DNA of 64,000 nt from Tetrahymena elliotti 4EA (taxonomy: Eukaryota > Ciliophora > Oligohymenophorea > Hymenostomatida > Tetrahymenidae). The notes under the pieces were generated by a model. That model searched no databases. It saw nothing but the letters and a program-made list of their open reading frames with translations, and had not been told where the DNA came from. Shown here piece by piece: positions 36,272-49,096 of the stretch. Both the position numbers and the translations under genes were made by a program. Positions within the stretch are counted from its first letter, which is position 1, and every line of letters begins with the position of its first letter. The stretch covers positions 514,539 to 578,538 of the forward strand of contig JH720318.1 of NCBI GenBank assembly GCA_000231825.2. Reading direction: 5' to 3'.

Positions 36272-37468
36272 ATGAGTAGAAGAGACATGATAAGATGCAT
36301 GCAAAAACTTGTTAGCCATGATCCTTTCTTTGTTTACCAGCGTAGCTTCTTACCTCTAAGAGTTTAAAGATCTTTCTCAACATAGAATAGCTAAAGCTAA
36401 TCTTCCGCTCCTAGTAATAATGTTTAAGCTAGCTGTAAAGGTCACGAGTCAGACTGTCACAAATAAAATCATCACCACAACAACTTAATGTAATCATTCA
36501 GAGATAGACAAACAGAAATATTAAAAGAATTTGATGATTTCCACAGAGACTTTTACAGCTAATTACCTTTCAGAAGGTATGCTCACCATGACCATTTTAC
36601 TAGACTTGATTAATTATTTAATCAAGAATTTAACAGAATTAGAAAATAATTCTTTGAACCTTTTACAGAAGAAATTGCTAAAACATCAGAAAATGAATAA
36701 ACCAATTCTAAAAAATGCTAGTAACAAGAGTAAAATCAAGACTCTAAGCAAACAACTTAGGCCAAAGAAAGCGTCAATAATTCCACTCAAAGAAATATCT
36801 CTAAAGAAGATAAAAACTTATCATCAAGAGATAATTTCGTAGATATTGATTCTTTCTTTGAAAGCCCTAAATACATTTCTGATGTTCATAAGATATTCTA
36901 AGAAGAATAGCAAAGACTAAATAAAATGTTTGAAGATTTTGAATCATCAATCCATAAAAAAATTAATGAAAATGACCCAAATGTTCGCAGTGTAAGATCT
37001 TATTATAAACGCACTCCTGAAGGAGAGTACAAAGAATACTATGACTCTAAGCATCCTGAAAAGAATTATAAGATTGAGAAAAAATTTGAAAAACCCTCTC
37101 TTTCTTCAACTTCAACTGAAAATAAGGCAACTTCTACTGCAACTAATCCAGCTTAAGAAGTGAGCAAAGAAGCAACAAAAAAGGTTGAAACCTAATAATA
37201 ACAAGTACAAGAACCCATACAATAGACTTAGACTGTTAAATAGGAAGTTGTTACTGCTAAAACTAGCTCTAATAATGAACAACCATAAGAAGTAGAAGGT
37301 TAAATTAATATCTCTCCTGAATTAAATGATAAAGCTAAAAAGCTAAGTTTAATGTTGAAAAAAGATTACATGGAATGCTTGGAATTAGCTAGAGTCTATA
37401 GCACTAAATCAGTAGGATAAATTATAGACCTAGTAATTGAAAGTGAATCATTTAATAAGACTCATTGA
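36272..37468 (+). CDS. Q-rich protein with mitochondrial-type leader; function unknown
   Basis: This intronless gene encodes 398 residues. The first 40 residues have no Glu and only two Asp, are rich in Arg, and end with SFLPLRVQRSFSTQN, which looks like a mitochondrial presequence; RSFSTQ resembles a common cleavage context. Next come a Cys/His-containing stretch (CKGHESDCHKQNHHHNN) and a helical segment, EILKEFDDFHRDFYSQLPFR. Residues about 200-265 are conserved-looking: KMFEDFESSIHKKIN, then RSYYKRTPEGEYKEYYDS. A Q/T/S-rich linker leads to a compact C-terminal helical module, ELNDKAKKLSLMLKKDYMEC then STKSVGQIIDLVIESE, which resembles a UBA-like three-helix bundle. I do not recognise the family. 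Codons are relatively GC-ending, suggesting good expression. Confidence 0.75.
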
Positions 37469-39503
37469 ACTACCAAATCTTAAGAAAAAAAATATATATT
37501 AAAAACAAAAAAATTACTCATTTTTCTAACTAGTTATCAGCATTTATATATCACTTTTTATATTTACAGTATTTTAGTTAAAACCTTATTCTTAAAATAA
37601 ATTTACTTCATATTTTTATCTTTTTACTTTTAGTTCTATTATTTTTTCATAAAATTTTTAATCACACCTCCATTTTTTAATCTAATTATTTGGAATTTAA
37701 AAGAATTCAAATGTATGTAAATTTAATATTTTTCTAATATAAAATTTCATTTATTTTTATGATGTTATTCAAAATTTTTTAATTAATAATGTTCATTTTA
37801 TTATTTATTTCTGATAGTTTTTATGTTAAAAATATTGATACTTAATCTTATCAATTATTATTCAAAAAATAAATGAAAAAAAAATATTTAAGACCAAAAG
37901 AAATAGGTTATATTTATATTTTCTAGAAATTAAATTAATTAGAATTTTATTATAATAGAAGTAAATTTCTTCATATTTTTAATAAAATATGTTTGTTGTG
38001 ATTTTTGAGATTGATGTTTATTTAAAAATCAAACATAAAGATATCTCCCTTAAATTAATAAATTAGTTCCAAAACATTTTGATTGATTTTACATATTAAA
38101 AAATAAGCTGAAAAAATGACTCACAATTTATCTCCTAATAAATTTTAATTTCAAATTTTCAAAAGGTATTTGATAAATGAATTTTTTGTTTATTTTATGA
38201 TGAGAACTTTAAGATTTTTTTAAAATAAAATATTCCAAATATAAATTTATGCTAGTTTTAAAATTAAAATGGAGAATACGATATAAAATTTAAACTTGTA
38301 AAATATGAAATATTTTATAGATTTATGAAATTTATTAATTTTGATAAGAGTTGAGCATATTAAATAATCAAATATTTAAAAATGTATTGAAAACAAACAA
38401 ACACTGTATTTTAAATTAATAATACTTATTTAGGAAGGCTAAAGATTAAAAATAATTTTTTTTTTAATGCCTTTTAGAATAAGATTTTTACATTAATGAT
38501 ACATTTTTAAAATAATCACTTTCATTAGAATTTTCAGTTAAATTATATTAAATCTAATATTTTTAAGTTAATTTTTTTTAGATGTTCTTCTATTTTTATA
38601 GGCTGTATAAAATATTAAATTACTTTTGCTTTTTATATTTGATTGTATAAAATGTAAATGTAAATTTATTTAGTAACAATATTTTATCTCAATGTATTTT
38701 TCAGATTTTGTATGATACAAATCAACTTTATCATAATTTATGCAAAATAAATTTCTTTGAAATAGAATTGTAAAATATAGGTTGAATATACTAAAAATAA
38801 TTGAAATAGGATTCTAAAGTAATATGATAAGAATATATCAATTAAAAGTAATATGAAATTAGTAGTAAAAAAGAACATTTTCAATAAAAGTACTTATGTA
38901 TTATGAGGAATAAATTGAGCGCATAAAATCAGATTTTAATGTTAACAAATTAATGAATAAATAACAAACCAGAAAATTAGTTTGTTGCTTATTAGACACC
39001 AATTATAAAATTAATGTATTTTGTTTTAAAATAGATGTTTGAGAGGGAAATAAAAAATTATAGGGAAAAAATTTTAATTAAATTTAAAGTATTGATTTTT
39101 TTAATTAATTTAAAAGTTGTGCATATCATTGAATTTTATTAGTATATACAAAAAATATAATGAATCATCAAATTATTTGATAAATTACTAGGAAAAATAA
39201 ATAAATAAAGATCAATGTTTAAATATGAAGACAATCAAGCAAGCTTTTCATACATAAATAATCTTTCTCAATTAATAATATATCAAAAAAAATTTTTATC
39301 AATGAAAAATAAATAAAAGAAAATTTATTTAAAAAAAAGGAGGTATTAAAAATCTATAATAAATAAAAAAAATCAAAAAAAAATAAGAAAGAAACAAAAA
39401 AAAGAAGTAAACATAATTAGTGACTAGAAAAGTTCAGATTAGTTTTAGAGATAAAAAGATATAACAACAACATAAATAGATAAAGAAGAAGGACAGCATA
39501 ATT
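37469..39503. other. Intergenic
   Basis: About 2 kb of AT-rich spacer between two plus-strand genes. I found no protein-like frame. The right end must contain the promoter of the PP4R3 gene. Confidence 0.5.
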
Positions 39504-42500
39504 ATGAGTAGACTCCATCCATTAACTGCTTAACCTAAGCAGATAGGAAATAAGAATTAGAAAGTTAAGATTTACTATCTCACTAGATAAGGTAGGCATT
39601 TTTAATTTAGCATTAAACATATCACTATATCAACTTGCAAATATATTTAGCAGTGATTTTAAATCTCCTACTACATTGCACAAAATTATAAAAATTTTGC
39701 AAAATCCTATTATTGGAAAAACTTACAACTACCAACAACTGATCATAATATAGGGAATGAATTTGTTTGTACTTAAATCCATAAAAGAAATTTTAATATT
39801 TAATAAGCAGCAAAAAAACTTCACATGTTTAGTTTATCTTGTGCATGAAGAGAACATTACATTTTATGAACTAAATTAAAGAAATTTAAATAAAACGCTC
39901 ATAATAAAAATAAGATGAAGCTGAGTTATGCTAAGTTAAAGATGGATTTCATAAAAAGTATTAATATTGAAAGGTTGGAAATAAATCAAAGTTATTTACC
40001 ACAATACCTTTTAAATAAGCTAAGTATGCAGTAGTAGCAATTAATTGAGAATTTAAAAAAAAAATATTTATAAGTGATGAAAATAGTTAGTTGTTAATAT
40101 TTAAAGAATTATTTCTTATAATTTATTAATGACCTCAAAATTAATATAAAAAAGAATAATGGCTCGATCTGGGTGTTGGAAGCTTGTACTAAATACGTGA
40201 GTTTAACCCTCAAACTGAAGAAACTGAAGATTATATTCAAGCCTAAGCAATGTCTATTGATGAAATTTAATAAAATTTAGATATTGAAGAAGATGAATTA
40301 AAAAGACTTAGCCGTGATGTTGATTAGAAAATCATTATTAGATTTAGATTTCATTCTGATAATTACTATGAAAAATAAAATGGTATTCAATTATGCTTAA
40401 AACCAATTGACGCTTATATATTTTATTATATTCTCCTAAATTTTCTTTTATTACTCATAACTTAATCAGTCAAGTATTTTTTATCACATATAAAACTTGA
40501 TCGAAAACCGCTTTTTCCCCTTACATATATTTATTACAAATGAAAAATTGATTGGCTAATGCTCTGTTAAATCATTGATGTACCTATGGGCTGACTAGTT
40601 TTATAAATCTTTTGATAGATTAATTCCATACCAAAAATAAAAATTTTCTAATTTAAGATTTTTAAATTTGATTTAAGCTCTAATTTGTATTTCGCATTAA
40701 GTTTAAATAAAAGAAAATTTTAAAAAGAGCAAACAAATAACCACAATCACATCGCATCACAATCAATCAAATAAACAAAAAATAAATCATCACCTATTTT
40801 AAAATTTTATTTTTTTAAATTAAATAGATTCTATTGTTATTTGTAAGGAAAAATCTACTAATTTAGAATTTGCTATCAGCTTTACTGATGCTGAGTCTAC
40901 TAATGAATTTTGGTAAATTGCAAAATTAATTCTATTATTAATAAAATATACAAAAGCACTTGATCAATAAGTTTTAGAAAAACAAAAAATAGAATTAATA
41001 AAAATAACCACTATTCATACAAATTATTTTATTTTTGAATGGGTTAATAATAAATATAAATTAGGTATGTTTGGCATCATAAATTATAATTTAAACTAAG
41101 AAAATATTTTCAGCACTGATGCCAAAAGCGATTAAAAGATTATTAGAAGTGAAATTGATTAAAAACCAAAGTTATTAGAAACAGTGCAATATTTAATTAT
41201 CAGTTAAGGACTATTTTTTAATATTATTAATAGCGAATATATAAAGAAAAATAATGGAACAAATTTAGCTGAATTACCTAGTTCTATGGATGCTAATTAG
41301 TTTGATGATTTTTAAATGCCTCATCTCAGCAAGTTAGATGAAACGCTAGAAGCAGTAAGACACATTTGTAGAAATATATTTTATCTTAAATATTTATTTT
41401 AAAAATAATATTGCTTTTATTCATCAAATTTAATTTTTTTTCTATTAAAATAACTAGATCGACCTAGACTTGAGTCATTTTTGTTAAGGAATTGTTTACA
41501 AAGTAATCATTGATAGACATATTTAATTGAAAAATAAATTAATAACCATTATTTATTACTATCAAAAGCCTGAATTTCTTGAAAAATTATTTGAAACTTT
41601 TGATGAACTTGAAGCTTAAAAGCAAACAGAAAAACTTGAGTAAATTCACCTTATAGTTAAAAAGCTTAGTAAATACTTTCTCATTAATTTAATTGATTAA
41701 ATAAATTTATTCTTTTTAACAATTAAAGTCCTGTCAAATGAACAAAAATTAATTATGATGCTAATGAATGATAAATTTTTCTATGCCTGTTTAGGAGCAT
41801 TTGAATGTAAATTTATAAAGATCTAAATAAAGTTAATAATATTTTATTAATATCAAACTTAAAACTCCAAAAATAGTTTGGGGTTTTTTAATAAAATATC
41901 GTTAACTATATAATAGTTAATAAACCTAACTATATATAATTTTAAATAGACAAGCGTGGTGTACCAAAAGAAAATTACAGGGAACTACAAAGGAATGAAG
42001 CAAGGTTTAAGCAAATCATAGAAATTAAAAATAATGAAATTCTTGAAAAAATTCACATGAACTACAGACTTTAGTACATTAAAGATAGCGTCATTGCTTC
42101 ATACATTGAAGAATCTACTAGCAATACTTTTAATATTGTAAGAAAAGAGTATTTTGTACATTTAATAAAATTAAATTTATTTAAAAAATAGATTATAACA
42201 CGCAATAATATGGATATCTTAGAATATATTAAAGAAAGACACTTTATTTCAGAACTTAGTGAAAAATTCTTTGATAATTTAGGTGATTCAATCAAATTCA
42301 TAGGTGAACTTTTGACTATCATTAATAATCCTAATTTTGTAAAATTAATTTACATTTAGAGTTTAACACTTCATTTTGTTACTATTTCTATACTAAAAAT
42401 TTTATTTAAAATTATGATCAGTTAGTAACTTTCAAGCCATAGCTAGTTGAAATCATGAACAACTACAACTTTTATAAAGTTTTCTTTTAAGCTCTTAAAA

Positions 42501-44355
42501 TCATTCAAGAAACAGAAAAAGATAAAGATTTAAAGACCAAGTAAAGTTTGAAGCTTATGGAAGCAATTACTATTTTAGCTAATGAAAATAAAAAAGAACT
42601 TATATCTTTTCTCTTTACTGGAGAAAAAACTTTAAGTTACAGTCATTCAAGCCAATAAACTAATAGATACAGTAATAATGGTACATAAACAACTAGAGAA
42701 GGTACAACTATAGAATAGAGAAAGCAATATTTAGCTCTTTTAAGCTCTATATTAATTAATGAAGATGCAGGATTACAAATTTAAGTTGTAGAAGTGTTCA
42801 AAGTTATTTTTGAATCCATGAAAAATTATGAATTAGATGATAAAATTGTAAATTTACTGATAAATGATTTCTTTTCATATTGCTTTGATTAGTATTCGAA
42901 AGGAGAAATCAACAATCAATTCATTAATTTTGTAATTCAATTTTTAGATCTCTTCTAGCTTGCCTATAAGCTATCTCCTATTAAATTCCGTTCTTATGTA
43001 TAGAAAAATTAATTGATTATAAAACTTTTTTCAAGATCTGATTGTAATGATAAAGCTATTCATTTAGCATTAGTTAAGTTAATTAGATCCTTGATTGTTA
43101 GTGATTATGTGATTATTGGCCATTTGATTAGTAATAAAATCATTGATAAGATTTGGGAGATCTATAAAAAACATGAAAGAAGATCTAATCTAGTTAATTC
43201 AACATTCTAAGATATGATGCATTATTTATTAGTTTAAAACTATTTCTAAACTCCTAAGTTATTCAAATATATAGTAATTTTTATTTTATTACTTTAAATT
43301 CTAATTAACCAATATTTATTAATTTATAGATGAACAGCTTCGGGGCAGAACTTAAAGCAAGATAAAACAAGATATTATGCTTCAAAAAGATTGTTGACAC
43401 ATATGGATTGCAAAAAGATTGGATTAATTAGGATAGAGGAGAGCATTTAGACTTCTAAAATTCTGAATATTTGTAACAACCTCATCGTCTTATGGAATCA
43501 ATTGAAGAGGAAAAGTATTTCGATTCTGAAGATATCCCTAATTCTGTTTTTGTTGGTCCATAATTAGATTAAAAGTAGTAGTAAGAGAAAGAAAAGGAAA
43601 TCATGATGAAAAGATAATCTATGAAAGAAAGAATACTTAAGGATTTAAAAAACGATGATGATGACGACGATGATAATTTCAAACTCATTTAAGGTTAAAA
43701 ACTAACCTAAAATAATAATAATAATAATAATAGCTAAAATAATTCTGAAGAAGCTATTTCTTCCAGCTCCTCTTTAGTAGTTAATTTGAACACATTAAAT
43801 GTGAATGGATATTCATCACTAGCAACTTCTTAGGAATAAGATTCATCTAATCCAGAAAAAACAAACAAACTTGAAATTTGCATAGATTTGGCTTCAGATT
43901 TTACTGGTGATTTACACTAAGAATAACAATAATAAAATAATATATAAATGGAAATAGAAGAAAAGTCATTAGGGCTAGACAGTATAGAAAAGAAGAAAGA
44001 TGAAGAATTAAAAGATGATAAATGCAATGGATCAATCTTAAGTGATAGCAGCTATTCAAAAATAAACTCAAAAAGATCTATCAGATAACGTGATGAAATA
44101 GAATCAGATTTATCAATATTAGAAGATCATTAAAATGGAGAAAATAACATTAGCAAAGCAGAGTATTCAAATAAAAATGAAAAAATAAACTCAATAGATA
44201 ATAAATAAGAAATAAATCATTTAAGTATTAATTAAGCAGGTTCAAGCTCCAATTTCAATAATATGTTCTCTAATAATTCTGATGAAGAAGAAGAAAGAAA
44301 TATAGTTAAGGCTCCTGGAGAAGAAGTCATACAGAAAAAAATAAAAGTTGATTGA
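39504..44355 (+). CDS. Protein phosphatase 4 regulatory subunit 3 (SMEK/PP4R3/Psy2 family)
   Basis: Exon 1 (39504-39591) encodes MSRLHPLTAQPKQIGNKNQK and VKIYYLTRQ. A 563-bp intron (39592-40154) joins it in phase to EQWLDLGVGSLYQIREFNPQ, the start of the EVH1/PH-like domain (compare KVY.L...GQW.D.GTG). The next intron, 40383-40827, is 445 bp. Then come IVICKEKSTNLEFAISFTDA and STNEFW, ending the EVH1 domain. The ARM/HEAT-like body carries family landmarks such as FFYACLGAFE, PKENYRELQRNEARFKQIIE, ILEKIHMNYRLQYIKDSVI and KARQNKILCFKKIVDTYGLQ. The C-terminal 330 residues are acidic and polar (NDDDDDDDNFK), ending EVIQKKIKVD and TGA 44353-44355. Several further introns occur between 40.9 and 43.4 kb and were not all resolved. 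The family targets PP4 in DNA repair and cell-cycle control. Confidence 0.88.
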
Positions 44356-45390
44356 TATATTGGTTAGTTGGTTGGTTGGCTGATTCACTGACTGCCTAGG
44401 CGATTAATTAGTTTAGCCTAACTTAATAAATTAATGCTTAAATCTTTTATTTATAAAATAAATCTTATTAATTATACTCATTAACTATAATAAAATTCTC
44501 TTTAACAATTAATGAAAAAACAAAATCAAAATAGTAACCTACAGATAGCAGCTCCTAAATAATACAAAATAAAATCTAATAATAAAGTAACCAGGTGCAA
44601 ATTTTATAACTTAAAAAAGTATCTGTCATCAATAATTTTCTTCTATCTCTCTCTCTCTCTCTTATAAATAATACAATAGTTATAGACATTCAGATAAGTA
44701 ACTCTCATTTTAATTATCTTGAGATTAACTTTATCTACTTCTCAATTAACAATAAAAACAGTAAACTAACACTTTCTTCTAATAACCTACCTATTTTATA
44801 TTATATATAAATTGATATATGTATGTATATAAGTTTGTAAGAGAACTTAACAGCCAGACATAAGTAAACTCATAGATAAGCTAATCATCAATAAATCAAC
44901 CAATCATTCAATCAATAATGCATCAATTCATATTAGAAGTATCTTTATAAATTTTAATTATCTTATGCAAATAAATAGATTTTATGTTTCTTAACTATAC
45001 TAATTATATCTACTTTTTAAATATTTCAACAATCAATTTATCATTACAAATTCTTTTATTTTTAGAAAATAAATTTCAAAAACTTTAAACTTACTTTTTA
45101 AATTTTCAAAAATAAATTAAAAACTTAAATAAATTTTTTTTTCAATTAAATTTTGATTTGTTCATAAAACAAATGAATGAAAAAATTTTTTAAATGAGCA
45201 ATAATTTGATAGTGTTTGAATATATTAATAATTAGGCAATAAAATATAATATGAACAAATCAATATTTTAAGATTATATTATATAAGTTTAATTTTGTAA
45301 AATATGAGATTCACTTTTCATTACTTTTTCTATCTATGATTATAAAATAATAGGTTTTTTTATTTCTTTTTTTTAATTTTATTATCAAAA
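44356..45390. other. Intergenic between convergent genes, with simple repeats
   Basis: A 1-kb spacer. Just after the PP4R3 stop is a ttgg-rich stretch (44362-44395), and at about 44878-44930 an aatcaaccaatc-rich stretch is roughly its complement. A (TC)n tract lies at 44646-44662. No gene is recognised. Confidence 0.55.
44646..44662. repeat. (TC)n microsatellite
   Basis: About eight TC units in a row, in non-coding DNA downstream of PP4R3. Probably polymorphic; no function inferred. Confidence 0.9.
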
Positions 45391-48054
45391 TCATTCATCA
45401 TCTTCTTCTTCTTCCTCATCTACTTCTTCTTCATCATTATCTTAGTCTTCATCATCTTCTTCTTCGATTTCCATTTCTTCTTCTTCGCCATCTTCTTCTT
45501 CATCTTCAGGCATATCATTTAAGTATTCCTAAAAGTTAAAAATAAAAATATAAATTGAGTTATTGATTTTAACGATAGATTTTTACTTCTGTGGGACGAG
45601 CAATAACATCAATGAGTGTTTACAAAGAGAATTAGTCAACTTCATGAACAAATGTTTGGAAGCATAAATTTGTGATTTCTCTCATGTAGTCTAAATTTAT
45701 TTAAAATTTTTAATTTAAAAATATTTTGAGTTAATTATTACGTGCTGATTTAGTTAATAAAGAAACAAGCAAATCAGATAAAACTTAAATGAAATTTTCA
45801 TCTTCCTTTTCAACATCCTTTCCTTCACTATTGGAAACTTTTACTTTCTTTTTAGGTTTTTCCTTCTTTTACTTTTCATCATAATGTTAGGCAATAGATT
45901 CATAAACTTCTTTAAGTTCGTCAAGATTTTATAATCCTTCGTCATGATAGAATAAACTTAATACACATACACCTATTAATAAATTGCAGAAAGATCTTTT
46001 CTTTTTGTTGCTAAATCCTTTTTCATCATCGAATTTCTTCTCTAAATTATTTTTAATTTCCTTCTCTAATTTATTTGCCATATCAATGAATTCTTATAAT
46101 TCCTAAATTTATTAATAATTTTTAGCTATTTTTAATTAAAAAAAATTTTTTACCTTAATGGTATGGGTTAATTATTCATTGTTTGTGAAATTTTCTGCCT
46201 TTTTAACAATATATTTTAAGATATTAAAGATCCAGAATTCATTTTTGTTGTTTAAACCTCTCCAGATGAAACTTTTTTAGTCCTTTTATTTATCAATACA
46301 AATAATTTTATTCATTTAATAAATAATAAATTGATTACCTTGAAATTTTATGAAGGAATTTTAAGAGTTGAAGAGAGTAAAGAGTTGAAAAGTTAAGTAA
46401 TTAACTCTGAGTATTTTTTATTGAAGGATTTTTCACTAGTTTCTCCTTTTACTTCATCGTTTTACTTAGAATATAAGAGAGAAAGTTTAGTAGAAGTTGT
46501 GCTTTCAAAGAGGTGATAGCATATTTCGTAGAATTCATTTTCAAAGTTGTTGGGATTTTTACTAAATTAAAATTCAGCAAAGACGTACATTTCATTGAGA
46601 TAAAAAACATATTCATTGATAAAATTAGTAGATTTATGCAATTACTTTTTAAGGAAATTTAAAAACTCAGAAGCTTCTTATTGATTCATAAAGGAGTAGA
46701 TACTCTTAGCTAAATTCATTTTAGGAGTAAACTTAAGAGTAGTCTTAGCTCTCAAGAGATAAAATACATCTAAAATGGATTTTCTTTCTTCCTTGCTTAA
46801 ATTTTCACTGTTGAATTTGTTAAGTAATTTGGCAAAAGATTTTTCAGTTTTGGCACTCAAATTTCTCATTTGTTCATTTTTAACTTAGAAGTGACGAATC
46901 CATAAATGTAAGAGTTCTTCAATAGCTATACACTTAAAGTCATTGATGGAAAAGTCCTTTGACTTAATAAAACGTCTAAAAAGATTTACTGCAACAAAAT
47001 AATTTCTATAATTAACAGTTTTATTACTATTTTTATTTTCTTCCTCTTCTTCTTTTTCTTTTTTGTTCTTATTCTTATTTTATTTATTTTTATTTTTTTC
47101 TTCCTTCTTTTCTTCTTCCTCCTCCTCTTCATCAGAAGCAAGGCAAAACTCCTTAAGAATATTTTTCCAGAAATCAATCCATTAGGATTCCTTTTTATAT
47201 ATTGAACGTAAGTAAGCTATTAAACTATTTGTAGCAGTATGCTCTTATGGGTATTGATCTTTTATATCATTTAAAATAAGTTTTAAGTTTTTGATGCTAT
47301 TTATTTTATCATCTAAGTAGGATTACTGAGCAAAGGTAGCATTATTATTATGCTTATGAGCAAAGTGCCCAATAACCAATGCACGTAGGGAAACTCCTGT
47401 GTGGTTCTTCAATTCGTTTTTAAGGATATGGCTGAAATATAATTTTGCTTTATGCTTTTGGTGTAACTTTTATTAGAATATATTTTCACAAATGTCAAGA
47501 ACATTTTATGGGAAGAGTGACATTTCATTTTCAAGCTACTAGTATATAAGGTCATAAATTTACTAAGCATTTTCACAGTGCTTTTCTATTATCTCTGATA
47601 GAATGACACTCTTAATTAATGCTAAACGACCCATGCTAAAGTGTTTTACTTCACTCTTAGAGAGAGCATTTTTCTTAGATACTTGTTCTACTATGTATTC
47701 AATCAAAGATTTAACATTAATTGAAGAGCCAAATTTTTCTAATATGTTTTTAAGAGCTAAGCAATAGTGCATTTAAATATAAGCTTCTTTAGCTTAACCA
47801 CCACCACGAACACAACGCTTAATTGTATAATCTACATCTTCTATAATCTTTTCTCCAAATAATGAAACGAATGCAGCAGATGTCTAGTTGCTGGCTTTAT
47901 CCTACTAAATGTTAGAAACAGATTTTGTATGGCTTACAGCTTGGAGAGTTTTAACTATTTTATCAATAGTGTCTAAAACTGTTTACTTGATAGTTTAATT
48001 AATGGGCTTCTTGCTCAAAGCTTCAAAATACCCTAAAAATTCTTTGTCATCCAT
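45391..48054 (-). CDS. Pol5/MYBBP1A-like nucleolar protein (DNA polymerase phi family)
   Basis: ATG at 48052-48054 starts MDDKEFLGYFEALSKKPINQ; the stop is TGA 45391-45393 after a run of acidic residues. Landmarks are DVDYTIKRCVRGGGQAKEAY, MHYCLALKNILEKFG, KHFSMGRLALIKSVILSEII and, near the end, SARDYMREITNLCFQTF then QFSLQTLIDVIARPTEEYLN. The N-terminal block with (R)G..(A)(R/K)..Y...L..(I)L and GRL.(L)..(I)(I) plus the late FR.F....L..(L)..(I/L)D(V)(L/I) block fit the Pol5/MYBBP1A family: HEAT-type nucleolar proteins of rRNA synthesis that, despite the name, are not DNA polymerases. Two K/E-rich insertions occur (about 47150-47050). The C terminus is strongly acidic (MPEDEEEDGEEEEMEIEEED). 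At least four introns lie in the 3' half. A possible extra 5' exon upstream of 48054 was not accepted. Confidence 0.75.
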
Positions 48055-49096
48055 TTCTTTAAATATTGCGCAATATCCCTTTTTAAATATAATCTTTAAA
48101 ATTTACTTTTTATTATTTATTTTTAATCTTTTTCTTAATTTTAGCTTAGTAAACTCTTTAATTTACTTTTTTTGCTTCTTCTATCTATATACGTTATTAC
48201 CTTCTTAACAACCAATAAATAAAATTTTAGATATATTTTAGAGTGTTTCTATAAATTTTGCTCAAATAATACTAAAATAATATATAATTGATATTATTAT
48301 ATAAATAGAAGTATTTATTTATATCCAATAAAAATGAAAAGAGCATATCCTACATTTAATTGTGTAAAGGTATCTTATACTAATATCTTTTTATTTTTTA
48401 AATTTTAATCCTTTGAGAAGAAGTATAAATTCAAACATGCTATTATTACCTTTTAAACTCCCTTAATATAAAAATTAAAAATATATCCTAAATTTTTTAA
48501 AATTTAATACTGTTCATCCTAGGAACTCTCAAAATTATTTTTTTTCTTGAACAAAATAATCAAATTTAAATTTAAATATCAAATGAATGTGAAAAATTTT
48601 ACTTTATTTTAAAAACAAAAAACCTAATATCTTTGTAATAAATTATTTTGATAATTTTACTCAAATCTTTACTGATTCAACATAAATAGTAGTTTGTTAA
48701 CAATTTTATCTTTTCAAAAGTTTAAAAAACTAAATACCTAAAATTTTTTAATTTTTAATTAAATTTTTTATAATTTCTGATAATTTATTTGAAATTTTAA
48801 TAAAAATATTTTAATAATTAAATTGAAATTTAAATAAAACATATTGAGTCAAAATTTAAAAATTTTTTATTTTATTTATGTATTATTTTGGCAATCTAAA
48901 TTTAATTTCTTGTAATTATTAACCAATTAAAATAATTTTAAATTTTATGTTTTTAGAATAATTATTATATTGATTTATCTTGAATATTTGTTTCAAGTTG
49001 AAATACATACAATAACATATAAAATGATTCCAATTTACAATTTTAAATAGAAATCTAATTTTAGATGGAAAAGAATAAAAATAATTCAATATCCCT
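48055..49096. other. Intergenic upstream of the Pol5-like gene
   Basis: About 1 kb. The first 180 bases carry a K-rich open frame that could be an additional 5' exon of the Pol5-like gene, joined by a 50-bp intron, but no ATG was found for it. The rest is AT-rich with nothing recognisable. Confidence 0.45.

Noticed and set aside
40158..40200. ATG at 40172 (ATGGCTCGATCTGGG) as the start of PP4R3
   Set aside because: It ends at a TGA after 13 codons; the family sequence continues in another frame that joins in phase to the upstream exon 39504-39591.
44362..44395. GGTTGG-containing run as a possible chromosome breakage sequence or telomere remnant
   Set aside because: It lacks the conserved 15-bp Tetrahymena breakage motif as I know it, and there is no GGGGTT array nearby.
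46986..47177. Lys/Arg-rich minus-strand frame (KRRRKKKRRKKK) as a separate nuclear peptide
   Set aside because: It is a shifted reading of the E/K-rich insertion of the Pol5-like protein in the correct frame.
48055..48240. An upstream exon for the Pol5-like gene encoding a K-rich segment
   Set aside because: A 50-bp intron would fit, but no in-frame ATG was found upstream and the segment is low complexity; left as a possibility only.
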